A DNA stretch of 5,172 bases from Bacteroidaceae bacterium. Lineage in GTDB: Bacteria > Bacteroidota > Bacteroidia > Bacteroidales > Bacteroidaceae. The notes below the pieces were generated by a model that worked only from the letters and a program-made list of their open reading frames with translations, was not told the DNA's origin and did no database searches. Positions 1 through 5,172 of the stretch are shown here, one piece after another. The stretch covers positions 1,557 to 6,728 of the forward strand of contig JABUUG010000106.1 in assembly GCA_021443285.1 (NCBI GenBank). Reading direction: 5' to 3'. The stretch's first letter is position 1. Every line of letters begins with the position of its first letter. The translations under genes and the position numbers were made by a program.

Positions 1-32
1 ACCATATATTTATTTTCTATTTCTTCCTTCAT
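1..32 (-). CDS. Possible 5' end of a further gene, cut by the window edge
   Basis: On the minus strand an ATG at 32-30 opens a frame that runs to the window edge without a stop and reads MKEEIENKYM. The short, charged, Lys/Glu-rich start looks like a cytoplasmic protein N-terminus. It has the same direction as the five genes to its right and lies about 190 bases beyond the transporter stop. There is no clear Shine-Dalgarno site and no Bacteroidetes-type TAnnTTTG promoter box upstream. Ten codons are too few to name a product, and an open frame of this length can occur by chance. Confidence 0.22.
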   Translation of the reverse strand, partial: MKEEIENKYM

Positions 33-95
33 TGCATAAGAAAATGTTTCATGAAGTGTTATTTTGTTGTTAGTTATTTTTCTTTAAGTTTAGTG

Positions 96-122
96 GAAGT
101 GGAGTTATTGTGGAGTTAAAGC
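96..122 (+). repeat. 11-base tandem repeat, plus-oriented half of an inverted array
   Basis: Two head-to-tail units, GGAGTTATTGT (101-111) and GGAGTTAAAGC (112-122), follow a leading GAAGT at 96-100. The stretch 96-119 matches 5140-5163 at 23 of 24 positions in the same orientation; the one difference is G at 102 against T at 5146. The second unit (112-121) is perfectly complementary to 165-174, so it forms an inverted repeat with the minus-oriented array to its right. It lies in non-coding DNA downstream of the transporter gene. Its function is not known from sequence. Confidence 0.75.
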
Positions 123-150
123 GAAGAGAAGTGACAAATGACTTCTGCGC
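121..150 (-). other. Small hairpin inside the inverted array; weak terminator candidate for the transporter gene
   Basis: AGAAGT (127-132) and ACTTCT (141-146) form a 6-base perfect stem around an 8-base loop. GCG (121-123) and CGC (148-150) can extend it after an asymmetric bulge. It is nested within the 10-base inverted repeat 112-121/165-174. It lies about 75 bases beyond the transporter stop codon on the minus strand. The sequence after the stem is CTTCGCTTTAACTCC, which has no proper U run, so a classical intrinsic terminator is not shown. Confidence 0.3.
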
Positions 151-163
151 AAAAACTAATGTC

Positions 164-196
164 CCTTTAACTCCTCTTTAACTTCACATTAACTCC
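164..196 (-). repeat. 11-base tandem repeat, minus-oriented half of the inverted array
   Basis: Read on the minus strand from 196 downward there are three consecutive 11-base units: GGAGTTAATGT (196-186), GAAGTTAAAGA (185-175) and GGAGTTAAAGG (174-164). The period is exactly 11 bases. The units face the two plus-oriented units at 101-122. A short inverted pair, GTCCCT (161-166) and AGGGAC (218-223), brackets this array. The array starts about 30 bases after the transporter stop codon. No other gene is visible in 33-225. Confidence 0.78.
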
Positions 197-225
197 CCTT
201 ACATTTTAATGTGCCACAGGGACTT

Positions 226-1917
226 CTATCCGCAAGCGAATAGCACCACCAACTGCGCAGTCAGAATCCTCAGGAACATTGACAGCGGATAGACAGTTGA
301 GTAGCCTACTGCGGGAGCTTCCTTCGAGCAAACGCTGTTGGCGTAGGCGAGGGCTGGCGGGTCGGTGTATGTACCGGCGAGCATACCCATGATGGTGAAG
401 TAGTTGAAGTTGAATTTCATTCGGGCTATTGTGCCCACAATAAGTATCGGGATAACCGTTATCAGCACGCCGCAGCCTACATATAGCAGACCGTCGCCAG
501 CCACTACAGTATCAACGAATGTCGCGCCTGCCTTTATTCCCACCGACGCGAGGAACAAGACAAGTCCGATTTCCCGCAGCATGAAGTTGGCGGATGTGGT
601 GGTATAGGTTACGAGCTTCACCCTATAGCCGTATCTGCCGATAAGGATAGCTATAATCAGCGGACCGCCGGCGATACCCAATTTCAGTGGTACAGGCATT
701 GACGGTATGGCGATTGGAATGCTTCCGAAGATGATACCCACGATGATACCCACGAATATGGTGGCGATGTTCGGAGCCTCGAGACGCTTTACGGAGTTGC
801 CCATCATGGTCTTTACACGCTCCACAGAGTCCTCCTTGCCGACCACCATCACCTTGTCGCCCACCTGTATCGCGAGCGAGGGGTTGGCGAAGATGTCCAT
901 ACCCTGACGTGTAACGCGGGTTACGTTCACACCGTAGAGTCTCGACAGGTGCAGTGCGCCCAGTGTCTTGCCGTTCATCTTTGGGTTGGTTACGAGCACA
1001 CGCTGCGATACCATAGGTGTGTCTTCACCGATGTTCCAATCGACTTCCACTTCGGGGCCGAGGAATGCCACGATAGCCTCAGAGTCGATCTCCGAGCTTA
1101 CGATGTACAGAACATCGCCGATATGCACTTCCGACAGTCCTTTTGCGGTTGAGACCTTTCCATCGTGCATTATTCTTGAGCAGACAAAGTCGCGGTTGAG
1201 GAAGTCTCTTACCTGCTGTATTGTCTTGCCTTCCATATAGGTGTTCTGCACCTCCACATTGATGAACGTAGGCTTCTGGTCGTTCGATGACTCCTCAAGC
1301 TCCAGTTTCTTCTCCTCATCGCTCAGTGTTACACGCGTGATATAGCGGATGGCTATCGTCGCCATGATAATGCCCACAACGCCGAGCGGATAGGCGCAAG
1401 CATAGCCGTTGGCTATCTGTGGAGCTGTTCCGTCTGTGAAGATTGACCCGAGTGCCTCGTTGGCAGCACCAAGACCCGGCGTGTTGGTAACGGCACCGTA
1501 GAGCGTGCCTACGAGCATCGGCAGATTGTTACGGTCTGATGTGTCGAAGAACAGGTAGTAGCAGGCGAACATGACTGCAATGTTAAGCAGAATGGCGCTT
1601 GCGGCGAGCACGTTAAGCTCAACTCCACCCTTCTTGAAGCTCTCGAAAAAGCCCGGCCCCACCTGCAAACCAATCATGAACACGAACAGAATCAGTCCGA
1701 AATCCTGCGCGAAGGTCAGCGTCGCTGCGGGCGCAGTCAGTCCGAAATGGCCTGCCACGATGCCGGCGAACAACACAAACGTAACTCCAAGCGAAATCCC
1801 GGCGAACTTTATCTTACCGAGATACACACCCACAGCTATCACCAAGGCGTAGAGCAGCACGATGTGGGCAATGGAGTCCGTAGCTGTAAAGAGATTTGTC
1901 AACCAAGAAAGTTCCAT
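226..1917 (-). CDS. yidE: YidE/AspT-family membrane transporter with two RCK_C domains
   Basis: This 563-residue inner-membrane protein matches the layout of the YidE/YbjL/AspT family, in which a duplicated membrane half surrounds two cytosolic RCK_C (TrkA_C) domains. E. coli YidE is about 553 residues. The first membrane block spans residues 15-195, with [18 protein letters not shown] at 74-91 and [12 protein letters not shown] at 141-152. The RCK_C domains lie near 215-290 and 300-375. The second block, 384-563, repeats the pattern with [14 protein letters not shown] (451-464), [13 protein letters not shown] (515-527) and [12 protein letters not shown] (539-550). AspT members exchange aspartate for alanine; the substrate of YidE-type members is not established and cannot be read from this sequence. 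The ATG at 1917 follows an A-rich leader, and an in-frame stop lies 12 bases upstream, which fixes the start. It is 67 bases downstream of trmB. The symbol rests on remembered family resemblance. Confidence 0.9.
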   Translation of the reverse strand: MELSWLTNLFTATDSIAHIVLLYALVIAVGVYLGKIKFAGISLGVTFVLFAGIVAGHFGLTAPAATLTFAQDFGLILFVFMIGLQVGPGFFESFKKGGVELNVLAASAILLNIAVMFACYYLFFDTSDRNNLPMLVGTLYGAVTNTPGLGAANEALGSIFTDGTAPQIANGYACAYPLGVVGIIMATIAIRYITRVTLSDEEKKLELEESSNDQKPTFINVEVQNTYMEGKTIQQVRDFLNRDFVCSRIMHDGKVSTAKGLSEVHIGDVLYIVSSEIDSEAIVAFLGPEVEVDWNIGEDTPMVSQRVLVTNPKMNGKTLGALHLSRLYGVNVTRVTRQGMDIFANPSLAIQVGDKVMVVGKEDSVERVKTMMGNSVKRLEAPNIATIFVGIIVGIIFGSIPIAIPSMPVPLKLGIAGGPLIIAILIGRYGYRVKLVTYTTTSANFMLREIGLVLFLASVGIKAGATFVDTVVAGDGLLYVGCGVLITVIPILIVGTIARMKFNFNYFTIMGMLAGTYTDPPALAYANSVCSKEAPAVGYSTVYPLSMFLRILTAQLVVLFACG

Positions 1918-1957
1918 TTTTATCTTATGTTATGTTTTTCTTCCTATATATTAATGT

Positions 1958-1975
1958 GCAGTCTGTGCCGACTGC
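1958..1975 (-). other. 6-base hairpin between trmB and the transporter gene
   Basis: GCAGTC (1958-1963) and GACTGC (1970-1975) pair perfectly around a 6-base loop. The stem starts 9 bases after the trmB stop codon on the minus strand. It is followed by the AT-rich stretch ACATTAATATATAGG, which lacks a U run. It could be a weak terminator or an RNA 3' structure for trmB, but a 6-base hairpin is also compatible with chance. Confidence 0.3.
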
Positions 1976-1984
1976 TGGTGCGGA

Positions 1985-2764
1985 CTATTTCGACGTGTCC
2001 TTTGTCGATCTCTTGTCGCGGTGGTACGAGCGGTATTCGTCGAGCGGTATTTCCTTTTCGCTCTCTGTCAGCGCGCCTTCCTGCGGCAGCTCGAACACCA
2101 TGTATTTGATGTCTATTCCTCGGTCTATCCATTGCGACTCGTAGTACGTCTGTATAGATGCGGCGAGTGTTGCGAAGTCATTGTCAGCCGTTGCCTCCGG
2201 GCTGTTGTACAGGTTCCTCGTCTTGAACAGCACATTCAGGCCGTTGTGTTCAGCCATATACTCGGTGTAGGTGAAGAGGAAGTTGGAGTCGGTCTTCAGG
2301 TGTACCAGTCCGTTTTCCTTAAGAATCTTCCGGTATCTCTCAAGGAACATCGTGCTGGTCAGGCGTTTCGTCACCTTCTTCATCTGCGGGTCGGCGAAGG
2401 TAATCCATATCTCGCTCACCTCCCCCGGCGTGAAGAATCTGTCTATCAGCTCGATGTTTGTGCGCAGGAACGCCACATTCTCCAGTTTCTCCTCAACGGC
2501 TTGTGTGGCACCGGTCCACATCCTCGCGCCCTTGATGTCCACACCTATGAAGTTCCTGTCGGTGTATTTCCTTGCCAGCCCTACGGTGTATTCGCCTTTG
2601 CCGCATCCCAATTCCAGCACTATGGGGTTGCTGTTCTTGAAATACTGCTCGTGCCAATGGCCTTTCATGGCAAACGGCACATTCTGCATCACGGAGTACG
2701 GGTATTCAAACACGTTCTCGTAAGATGCCATATCAGCGAATTTCGCTAATTTCCCTTTTGCCAT
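1985..2764 (-). CDS. trmB: tRNA (guanine-N7-)-methyltransferase TrmB
   Basis: The 259-residue product is a class I SAM-dependent methyltransferase that makes 7-methylguanosine, typically at position 46 in the tRNA variable loop, in the cytosol. SAM-binding motif I is [10 protein letters not shown] (51-60). [10 protein letters not shown] (74-83) supplies the acidic residue after strand 2. [17 protein letters not shown] (121-137) corresponds to the FPDPW...KRR block of other TrmB proteins, with the Asp-Pro kept (125-126) and Trp replaced by Gln. LKTDS (156-160) is the conserved Thr-Asp segment, and [10 protein letters not shown] (212-221) sits where the family's C-terminal substrate motif lies. 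The last 20 residues are a charged tail beyond the core. The ATG at 2764 has an SD-like GAAGGTG 7 bases upstream (2778-2772). The gene follows ilvE after a 100-base gap with an inverted repeat. Confidence is high for the family and good for the function. Confidence 0.93.
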   Translation of the reverse strand: MAKGKLAKFADMASYENVFEYPYSVMQNVPFAMKGHWHEQYFKNSNPIVLELGCGKGEYTVGLARKYTDRNFIGVDIKGARMWTGATQAVEEKLENVAFLRTNIELIDRFFTPGEVSEIWITFADPQMKKVTKRLTSTMFLERYRKILKENGLVHLKTDSNFLFTYTEYMAEHNGLNVLFKTRNLYNSPEATADNDFATLAASIQTYYESQWIDRGIDIKYMVFELPQEGALTESEKEIPLDEYRSYHRDKRSTKDTSK

Positions 2765-2793
2765 GACTCTACACCTTCTATATTGTTAATTTT

Positions 2794-2825
2794 GGAGTTA
2801 AAGGAGTGGTAACTTCCTTAACTCC
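2794..2825. repeat. 14-base near-perfect inverted repeat between ilvE and trmB, same repeat family
   Basis: GGAGTTAAAGGAGT (2794-2807) faces ACTTCCTTAACTCC (2812-2825) across a 4-base loop. Twelve of the 14 positions are Watson-Crick pairs, with one G-T wobble and one A-C mismatch when read on the plus strand. Each arm contains one unit of the GGAGTTAA family seen at the window ends. It lies 30 bases upstream of the trmB ATG and 39 bases after the ilvE stop. Minus-strand sequence after the stem is AAAATTAACAATATAG, with no U run, so it is not a standard intrinsic terminator. It could still attenuate transcription or shield the ilvE mRNA 3' end. Confidence 0.7.
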
Positions 2826-2843
2826 CATTTATAGGACGCACCT
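2822..2843 (+). repeat. 22-base companion repeat, copy 1
   Basis: This segment directly follows and slightly overlaps the right arm of the inverted repeat. It matches the minus strand of 5138-5117 at 20 of 22 positions; the shared core is CTCCCATTTATAG, followed by RACSCACCT. In both places it comes directly after sequence related to the TTAACTCC units, which suggests that unit and tail belong to one composite element. It lies in the non-coding gap between ilvE and trmB. Confidence 0.6.
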
Positions 2844-2864
2844 CTGTGCCTCCCTCTGCCTTAA

Positions 2865-3887
2865 TTACTCTATCACCACTCTTGTCCAGCCGTGTGTGTC
2901 AGGCTCAATGCCGTACTGGATGTTCTTCAGCTTGTTGTAGAGCATTTCCGATACCGGACCTGGCTTGCCGTCCTTCGTGAAGGTATATGTCTTGTTCTCG
3001 TCGAGGTCATCAATCTTCTCTATCGGTGAGATAACCGCTGCTGTACCGCATGCTCCAGCCTCTTCGAATGTGCTGAGCTCCTCTACAGGGATTGCACGGC
3101 GTTCTACGGTTAAGCCCAAATCCTCAGCTATCTGCATGAGCGACTTGTTGGTTATTGATGGTAGGATTGACGTAGATTTCGGCGTAACGTAAGTGTTGTT
3201 CTTTATTCCGAAGAAGTTTGCTGCGCCGCACTCGTCGATGTATTTCTTCTCTTTTGCGTCGAGATAGAACTCGCCGGCATAGCCTAAGTCATGTGCCTTT
3301 TTGTTCGGTACGAGCGATGCCGCATAGTTGCCGCCCACCTTGTATGTACCTGTGCCAAGCGGTGCTGCACGGTCGTGGTCGCGGAGTATGACGAATGGGT
3401 TTGACGAGAAGCCGCCCTTGAAGTATGGGCCTACAGGTGTTACGAATATCATGAACAGATACTCTGAGGCGGGGTGCACACCTACCTGTGCGGAAGTGCC
3501 TATGAGCAGTGGGCGCAGATACAGGGTTGCTCCGGTCTCATAGGGGGGGATGAACTCCTGGTTCAGCTTTATCACCTTCTCTGCCATCTCTATGAACTTC
3601 TCTGTCGGCATTTCCGGCATACATATACCGCGGCAGGTTGACTGCAGTCTTGCAGCATTCTCATCGGGACGGAACAGGCGCACCTTTCCGTCGGGGCAGC
3701 GGTATGCCTTCAGGCCTTCAAACGCTTCCTGTCCGTAGTGCAGGCAGGTGGCTGCCATGTGCAGTTCAATGTTCTCTGATGAGGATACCTCTATCTCTCC
3801 CCACTTTCCGTCGCGGTAGTAGCAACGCACGTTATAGTTGGTCGGCATATAGCCGAAACCGATGTTTGCCCAGTCGATTGTTTTCAT
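2865..3887 (-). CDS. ilvE: Branched-chain amino acid aminotransferase (group II), PLP-dependent
   Basis: This 340-residue cytosolic fold-type IV aminotransferase interconverts leucine, isoleucine and valine with their 2-oxo acids, using 2-oxoglutarate/glutamate. The length and motifs match group II (eukaryote-like) enzymes. YGQEAFEGLKAYR (51-63) is the N-terminal signature. GTGTYKVGGNYAAS (178-191) carries K183, the expected PLP Schiff-base lysine. ECGAANFFGI (219-228) contains the Glu that contacts the pyridine nitrogen. ILPSITNKSL (241-250) and GTAAVISPI (281-289) hold the phosphate-binding and substrate-loop segments. No key residue is missing. The ATG at 3887 has an A/C-rich leader and lies 28 bases after the xseB stop, which suggests co-transcription with xseB and the prenyl synthase gene. 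No other ilv or leu gene is in the window. A run of seven Gs on the plus strand (3543-3549) is read in frame as Ile-Pro-Pro. Confidence 0.95.
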   Translation of the reverse strand: MKTIDWANIGFGYMPTNYNVRCYYRDGKWGEIEVSSSENIELHMAATCLHYGQEAFEGLKAYRCPDGKVRLFRPDENAARLQSTCRGICMPEMPTEKFIEMAEKVIKLNQEFIPPYETGATLYLRPLLIGTSAQVGVHPASEYLFMIFVTPVGPYFKGGFSSNPFVILRDHDRAAPLGTGTYKVGGNYAASLVPNKKAHDLGYAGEFYLDAKEKKYIDECGAANFFGIKNNTYVTPKSTSILPSITNKSLMQIAEDLGLTVERRAIPVEELSTFEEAGACGTAAVISPIEKIDDLDENKTYTFTKDGKPGPVSEMLYNKLKNIQYGIEPDTHGWTRVVIE

Positions 3888-3915
3888 GTTTTCGTATGTT
3901 TTTTTGTTTATTGTT

Positions 3916-4116
3916 CTATTTGTTGTTATCGTCTTGCTGTTCCTTGTCCAGCATCTGCGTCAGCTCCTCTTCCGTCTTGGAGAGTTTGTCCTTGCAGAGT
4001 GCTATCAGCTCCTGCGCTCTTTTCAGTTTGCCGCACAGGGTTTCTATGTCGGTAGGATTGCGTTCAAGTTCGCCTACAATAGCCTGTAGTTCCTTCAGTG
4101 CTTCGTCGTATTTCAT
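3916..4116 (-). CDS. xseB: Exodeoxyribonuclease VII small subunit
   Basis: The 66-residue product has the length and pattern of XseB, the small helical subunit that binds several-fold to XseA to form exonuclease VII, a single-strand DNA nuclease acting in repair and recombination. YDEALKELQAIVGELERNPTD (residues 3-23) matches the usual start of the family, F/Y-E-x-A-L-x-x-L-x-x-I-V-x-x-L-E. A second helix (about 24-56) has heptad-like Leu/Ile spacing and ends in an acidic, Gln/Asn-rich tail. The ATG at 4116 has a GGAAG 9 bases upstream (4130-4126). It sits 30 bases after the prenyl synthase stop and 28 bases before ilvE, so it is probably in one transcript with them. The large-subunit gene xseA is not in this window. 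The short length limits certainty. Confidence 0.85.
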   Translation of the reverse strand: MKYDEALKELQAIVGELERNPTDIETLCGKLKRAQELIALCKDKLSKTEEELTQMLDKEQQDDNNK

Positions 4117-4146
4117 CGCTTCTGACTTCCAATTTGTAAAACAACC

Positions 4147-5082
4147 TTATTTGTCCCTTTTCAGCATACCGTTCAGGTAGTCGTAGAGCGGCTGTTTCGC
4201 CGTCTGCGGAAGGTTTATGCAGTCGAGCGACTTGCGGGCAAGGTCGTAGTAGTACTCTATCTTCTCCAGTGCCAACTTGTCTATGCCGCACTCGCTGTAC
4301 AGTCTTGTCACGTCGGCAATCTTCTCTTCCGGCGAGGCATACTGCCTGTTGAAGTCGAAATCCTTTGCCCTCAGTGCGGCGTTTATGCGCATGAAGGTCT
4401 TCTTGTCGCAGAGGATGTCGCCGCCTATTGCCTTGCCAAAGGTCTTGAAATCGCCATAGACATCAAGGTAGTCGTCTTGCAGTTGGAAGGCGAGTCCCAT
4501 GTTCACGCCGAAGTCATACAGCTTGTCGCAGTCCTCTTGTGGGGCGTCGGCGAGTATCGCGCCAATCTTCAGTGCGCAGGCGAGCAGCACGGAGGTTTTA
4601 AGGCGAATCATCTCTATGTACTCATCCTCAGTAACATCTTCGCGTGTCTCAAAGTCAATATCATACTGCTGTCCCTCGTCTATCTCAAGCATTGTATTGA
4701 CAAAGAGGTCGAGGGCTTCCTTCAAGCGTTTGTTCTCCACCTGCATCATGCGCTGGAATGCGAGCAGGAGCATGGTGTCGCCGGAGAGTATCGCCGTGTT
4801 CTCGTTCCATTTCTTGTGGACAGTGGGCATACCGCGCCTTGTGTCGGCGTTGTCCATCACGTCATCGTGCAGCAGCGTGAAGTTGTGGTATGTCTCAATG
4901 GCGAGTGCTGCGGGCAGTATGGTTTCCGCGTCGTTTCTGTACATGCTGTATGCCATGAGCATCAGCACGGGCCTGATACGCTTGCCCCCCATGGACAAGA
5001 CATAGTTTATCGGTTCGTAAAGCCCCTGTGGAGCCTTCTGTATCTTCGATTCCTCAAGATATTTGTTGAAAAGAGCAAGCAC
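4147..5082 (-). CDS. Short-chain polyprenyl diphosphate synthase (FPP/GGPP synthase type)
   Basis: This 311-residue trans-isoprenyl diphosphate synthase condenses isopentenyl diphosphate with an allylic primer in the cytosol and feeds quinone and other isoprenoid pathways. GGKRIRP (32-38) binds isopentenyl diphosphate. The first aspartate-rich motif is DDVMDNADTRRG (73-84), with D73, D74 and D77. The second is QDDYLDVYGD (202-211), with D203, D204 and D207. The first motif is a plain DDxxD without the two-residue insertion of E. coli IspA, and the fifth residue before it is Phe68, which in this family usually stops elongation at C15-C20. The product is therefore predicted, not shown. The start is GTG (5082-5080): an in-frame stop lies five codons upstream, and no ATG occurs in any minus-strand frame between 5172 and 5083. 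The first in-frame Met after it (residue 31) would cut off conserved sequence. It is the first gene of a tight group with xseB and ilvE. Confidence 0.92.
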   Translation of the reverse strand: MLALFNKYLEESKIQKAPQGLYEPINYVLSMGGKRIRPVLMLMAYSMYRNDAETILPAALAIETYHNFTLLHDDVMDNADTRRGMPTVHKKWNENTAILSGDTMLLLAFQRMMQVENKRLKEALDLFVNTMLEIDEGQQYDIDFETREDVTEDEYIEMIRLKTSVLLACALKIGAILADAPQEDCDKLYDFGVNMGLAFQLQDDYLDVYGDFKTFGKAIGGDILCDKKTFMRINAALRAKDFDFNRQYASPEEKIADVTRLYSECGIDKLALEKIEYYYDLARKSLDCINLPQTAKQPLYDYLNGMLKRDK

Positions 5083-5089
5083 CTTGCAG

Positions 5090-5118
5090 ATTGGTTAAGT
5101 TATCGGTTATTGGTTAAG
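5090..5118 (-). repeat. Pair of 10-base direct repeats just upstream of the prenyl synthase start
   Basis: ATTGGTTAAG occurs at 5090-5099 and again at 5109-5118, 19 bases apart, with a partial GGTTA copy at 5105-5109. On the minus strand this reads as CTTAACCAAT repeats ending about 8 bases before the GTG start. The position would suit a repressor site or a translation-control element, but it may be simple low-complexity spacer. No TAnnTTTG promoter box is visible in 5083-5172. Confidence 0.35.
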
Positions 5119-5138
5119 GTGGGTTCTATAAATGGGAG
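5117..5138 (-). repeat. 22-base companion repeat, copy 2
   Basis: Read on the minus strand from 5138 to 5117, this matches 2822-2843 (+) at 20 of 22 positions, differing at two bases near its 3' half. It follows the 11-base array in the same relative order as copy 1. Here it points toward the prenyl synthase gene, so it would lie in or near that gene's leader if transcription starts further right. Confidence 0.6.
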
Positions 5139-5172
5139 TGAAGTGTAGTTATTGTGGAGTTAATGTGGAGTT
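5134..5172 (+). repeat. 11-base tandem repeat array at the right edge, cut by the window
   Basis: Units GTAGTTATTGT (5145-5155) and GGAGTTAATGT (5156-5166) and the start of a third (GGAGTT, 5167-5172) follow each other with an 11-base period. A degenerate copy precedes them at 5134-5144. The stretch 5140-5163 is 23 of 24 identical to 96-119. The array continues past the window edge, so its total length and any inverted partner cannot be seen. Confidence 0.72.

Noticed and set aside
96..196. Repeats at the left end as a CRISPR array
   Set aside because: The units are 11 bases, directly adjacent without unique spacers and present in both orientations. This is not repeat-spacer organisation, and no cas gene is present.
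2021..2749. 242-codon open frame on the plus strand
   Set aside because: It lies wholly antisense to trmB, whose motifs are intact. The translation is a composition-driven mirror with no recognisable domain.
2787..2794. Exact match to the Bacteroidetes -7 box TAnnTTTG on the plus strand (TAATTTTG)
   Set aside because: It points into the 3' end of ilvE, no plus-strand gene follows, and there is no TTTG at the proper distance upstream. An 8-base degenerate match is expected by chance.
2838..2849. GCAC-CTCT-GTGC hairpin after the ilvE stop as a terminator
   Set aside because: The stem is only four bases, its flanks do not pair and no U run follows, so it is not distinguishable from chance.
3543..3549. 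Run of seven Gs in ilvE as a phase-variation or frameshift site
   Set aside because: The frame is intact through it and reads conserved Ile-Pro-Pro-Tyr. One short tract in a housekeeping gene is not evidence of phase variation.
3638..4180. 180-codon open frame on the plus strand across ilvE and xseB
   Set aside because: It spans two real minus-strand genes and their gap, with Ser/Cys-rich low-complexity translation typical of an antisense shadow.
4477..5148. 223-codon open frame on the plus strand
   Set aside because: It is antisense to the prenyl synthase gene and runs into the right-hand repeat array. The His/Val-rich translation shows no family motif and follows from the codon use of the real gene.

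Overview
This is an ordinary housekeeping segment of a bacterial chromosome, probably from the order Bacteroidales and perhaps a Prevotella-like genus. That placement is an inference. It rests on the character of the proteins (a Bacteroidetes-style TrmB, a group II branched-chain aminotransferase and a DDxxD-type prenyl synthase), on A-rich leaders with few clear Shine-Dalgarno sites, and on the AT-rich, repeat-bearing intergenic DNA. No search could be run to confirm it.

All five complete genes lie on the minus strand, so transcription runs from the right end to the left. In transcription order they are a short-chain polyprenyl diphosphate synthase (5082-4147, GTG start), the exodeoxyribonuclease VII small subunit XseB (4116-3916), a branched-chain amino acid aminotransferase IlvE (3887-2865), the tRNA (guanine-N7)-methyltransferase TrmB (2764-1985) and a YidE/AspT-type membrane transporter with two RCK_C domains (1917-226). 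The first three are only 30 and 28 bases apart and look like one transcription unit. A 100-base gap with a strong inverted repeat precedes trmB, and a 67-base gap with a small hairpin precedes the transporter gene. The products serve unrelated tasks (isoprenoid chain building, DNA repair, amino acid metabolism, tRNA modification, transport), so they are a co-directional cluster, not a pathway. A minus-strand reading frame at 1-32 may be the start of a further gene that runs off the left edge.

The least ordinary part is the non-coding DNA. Three intergenic regions (about 96-196, 2794-2843 and 5117-5172) carry a family of short repeats built on an 11-base unit close to GGAGTTAAWGN. The units are spaced at exactly 11 bases and occur in both orientations, so they form inverted arrays. 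A 24-base stretch is nearly identical at 96-119 and 5140-5163, and so brackets the whole five-gene block. A second 22-base motif accompanies the arrays at 2822-2843 (+) and 5117-5138 (-). These look like a dispersed intergenic repeat family. I see no CRISPR array, transposase, tRNA, rRNA or phage gene, and I do not claim a new defence or metabolic system here.
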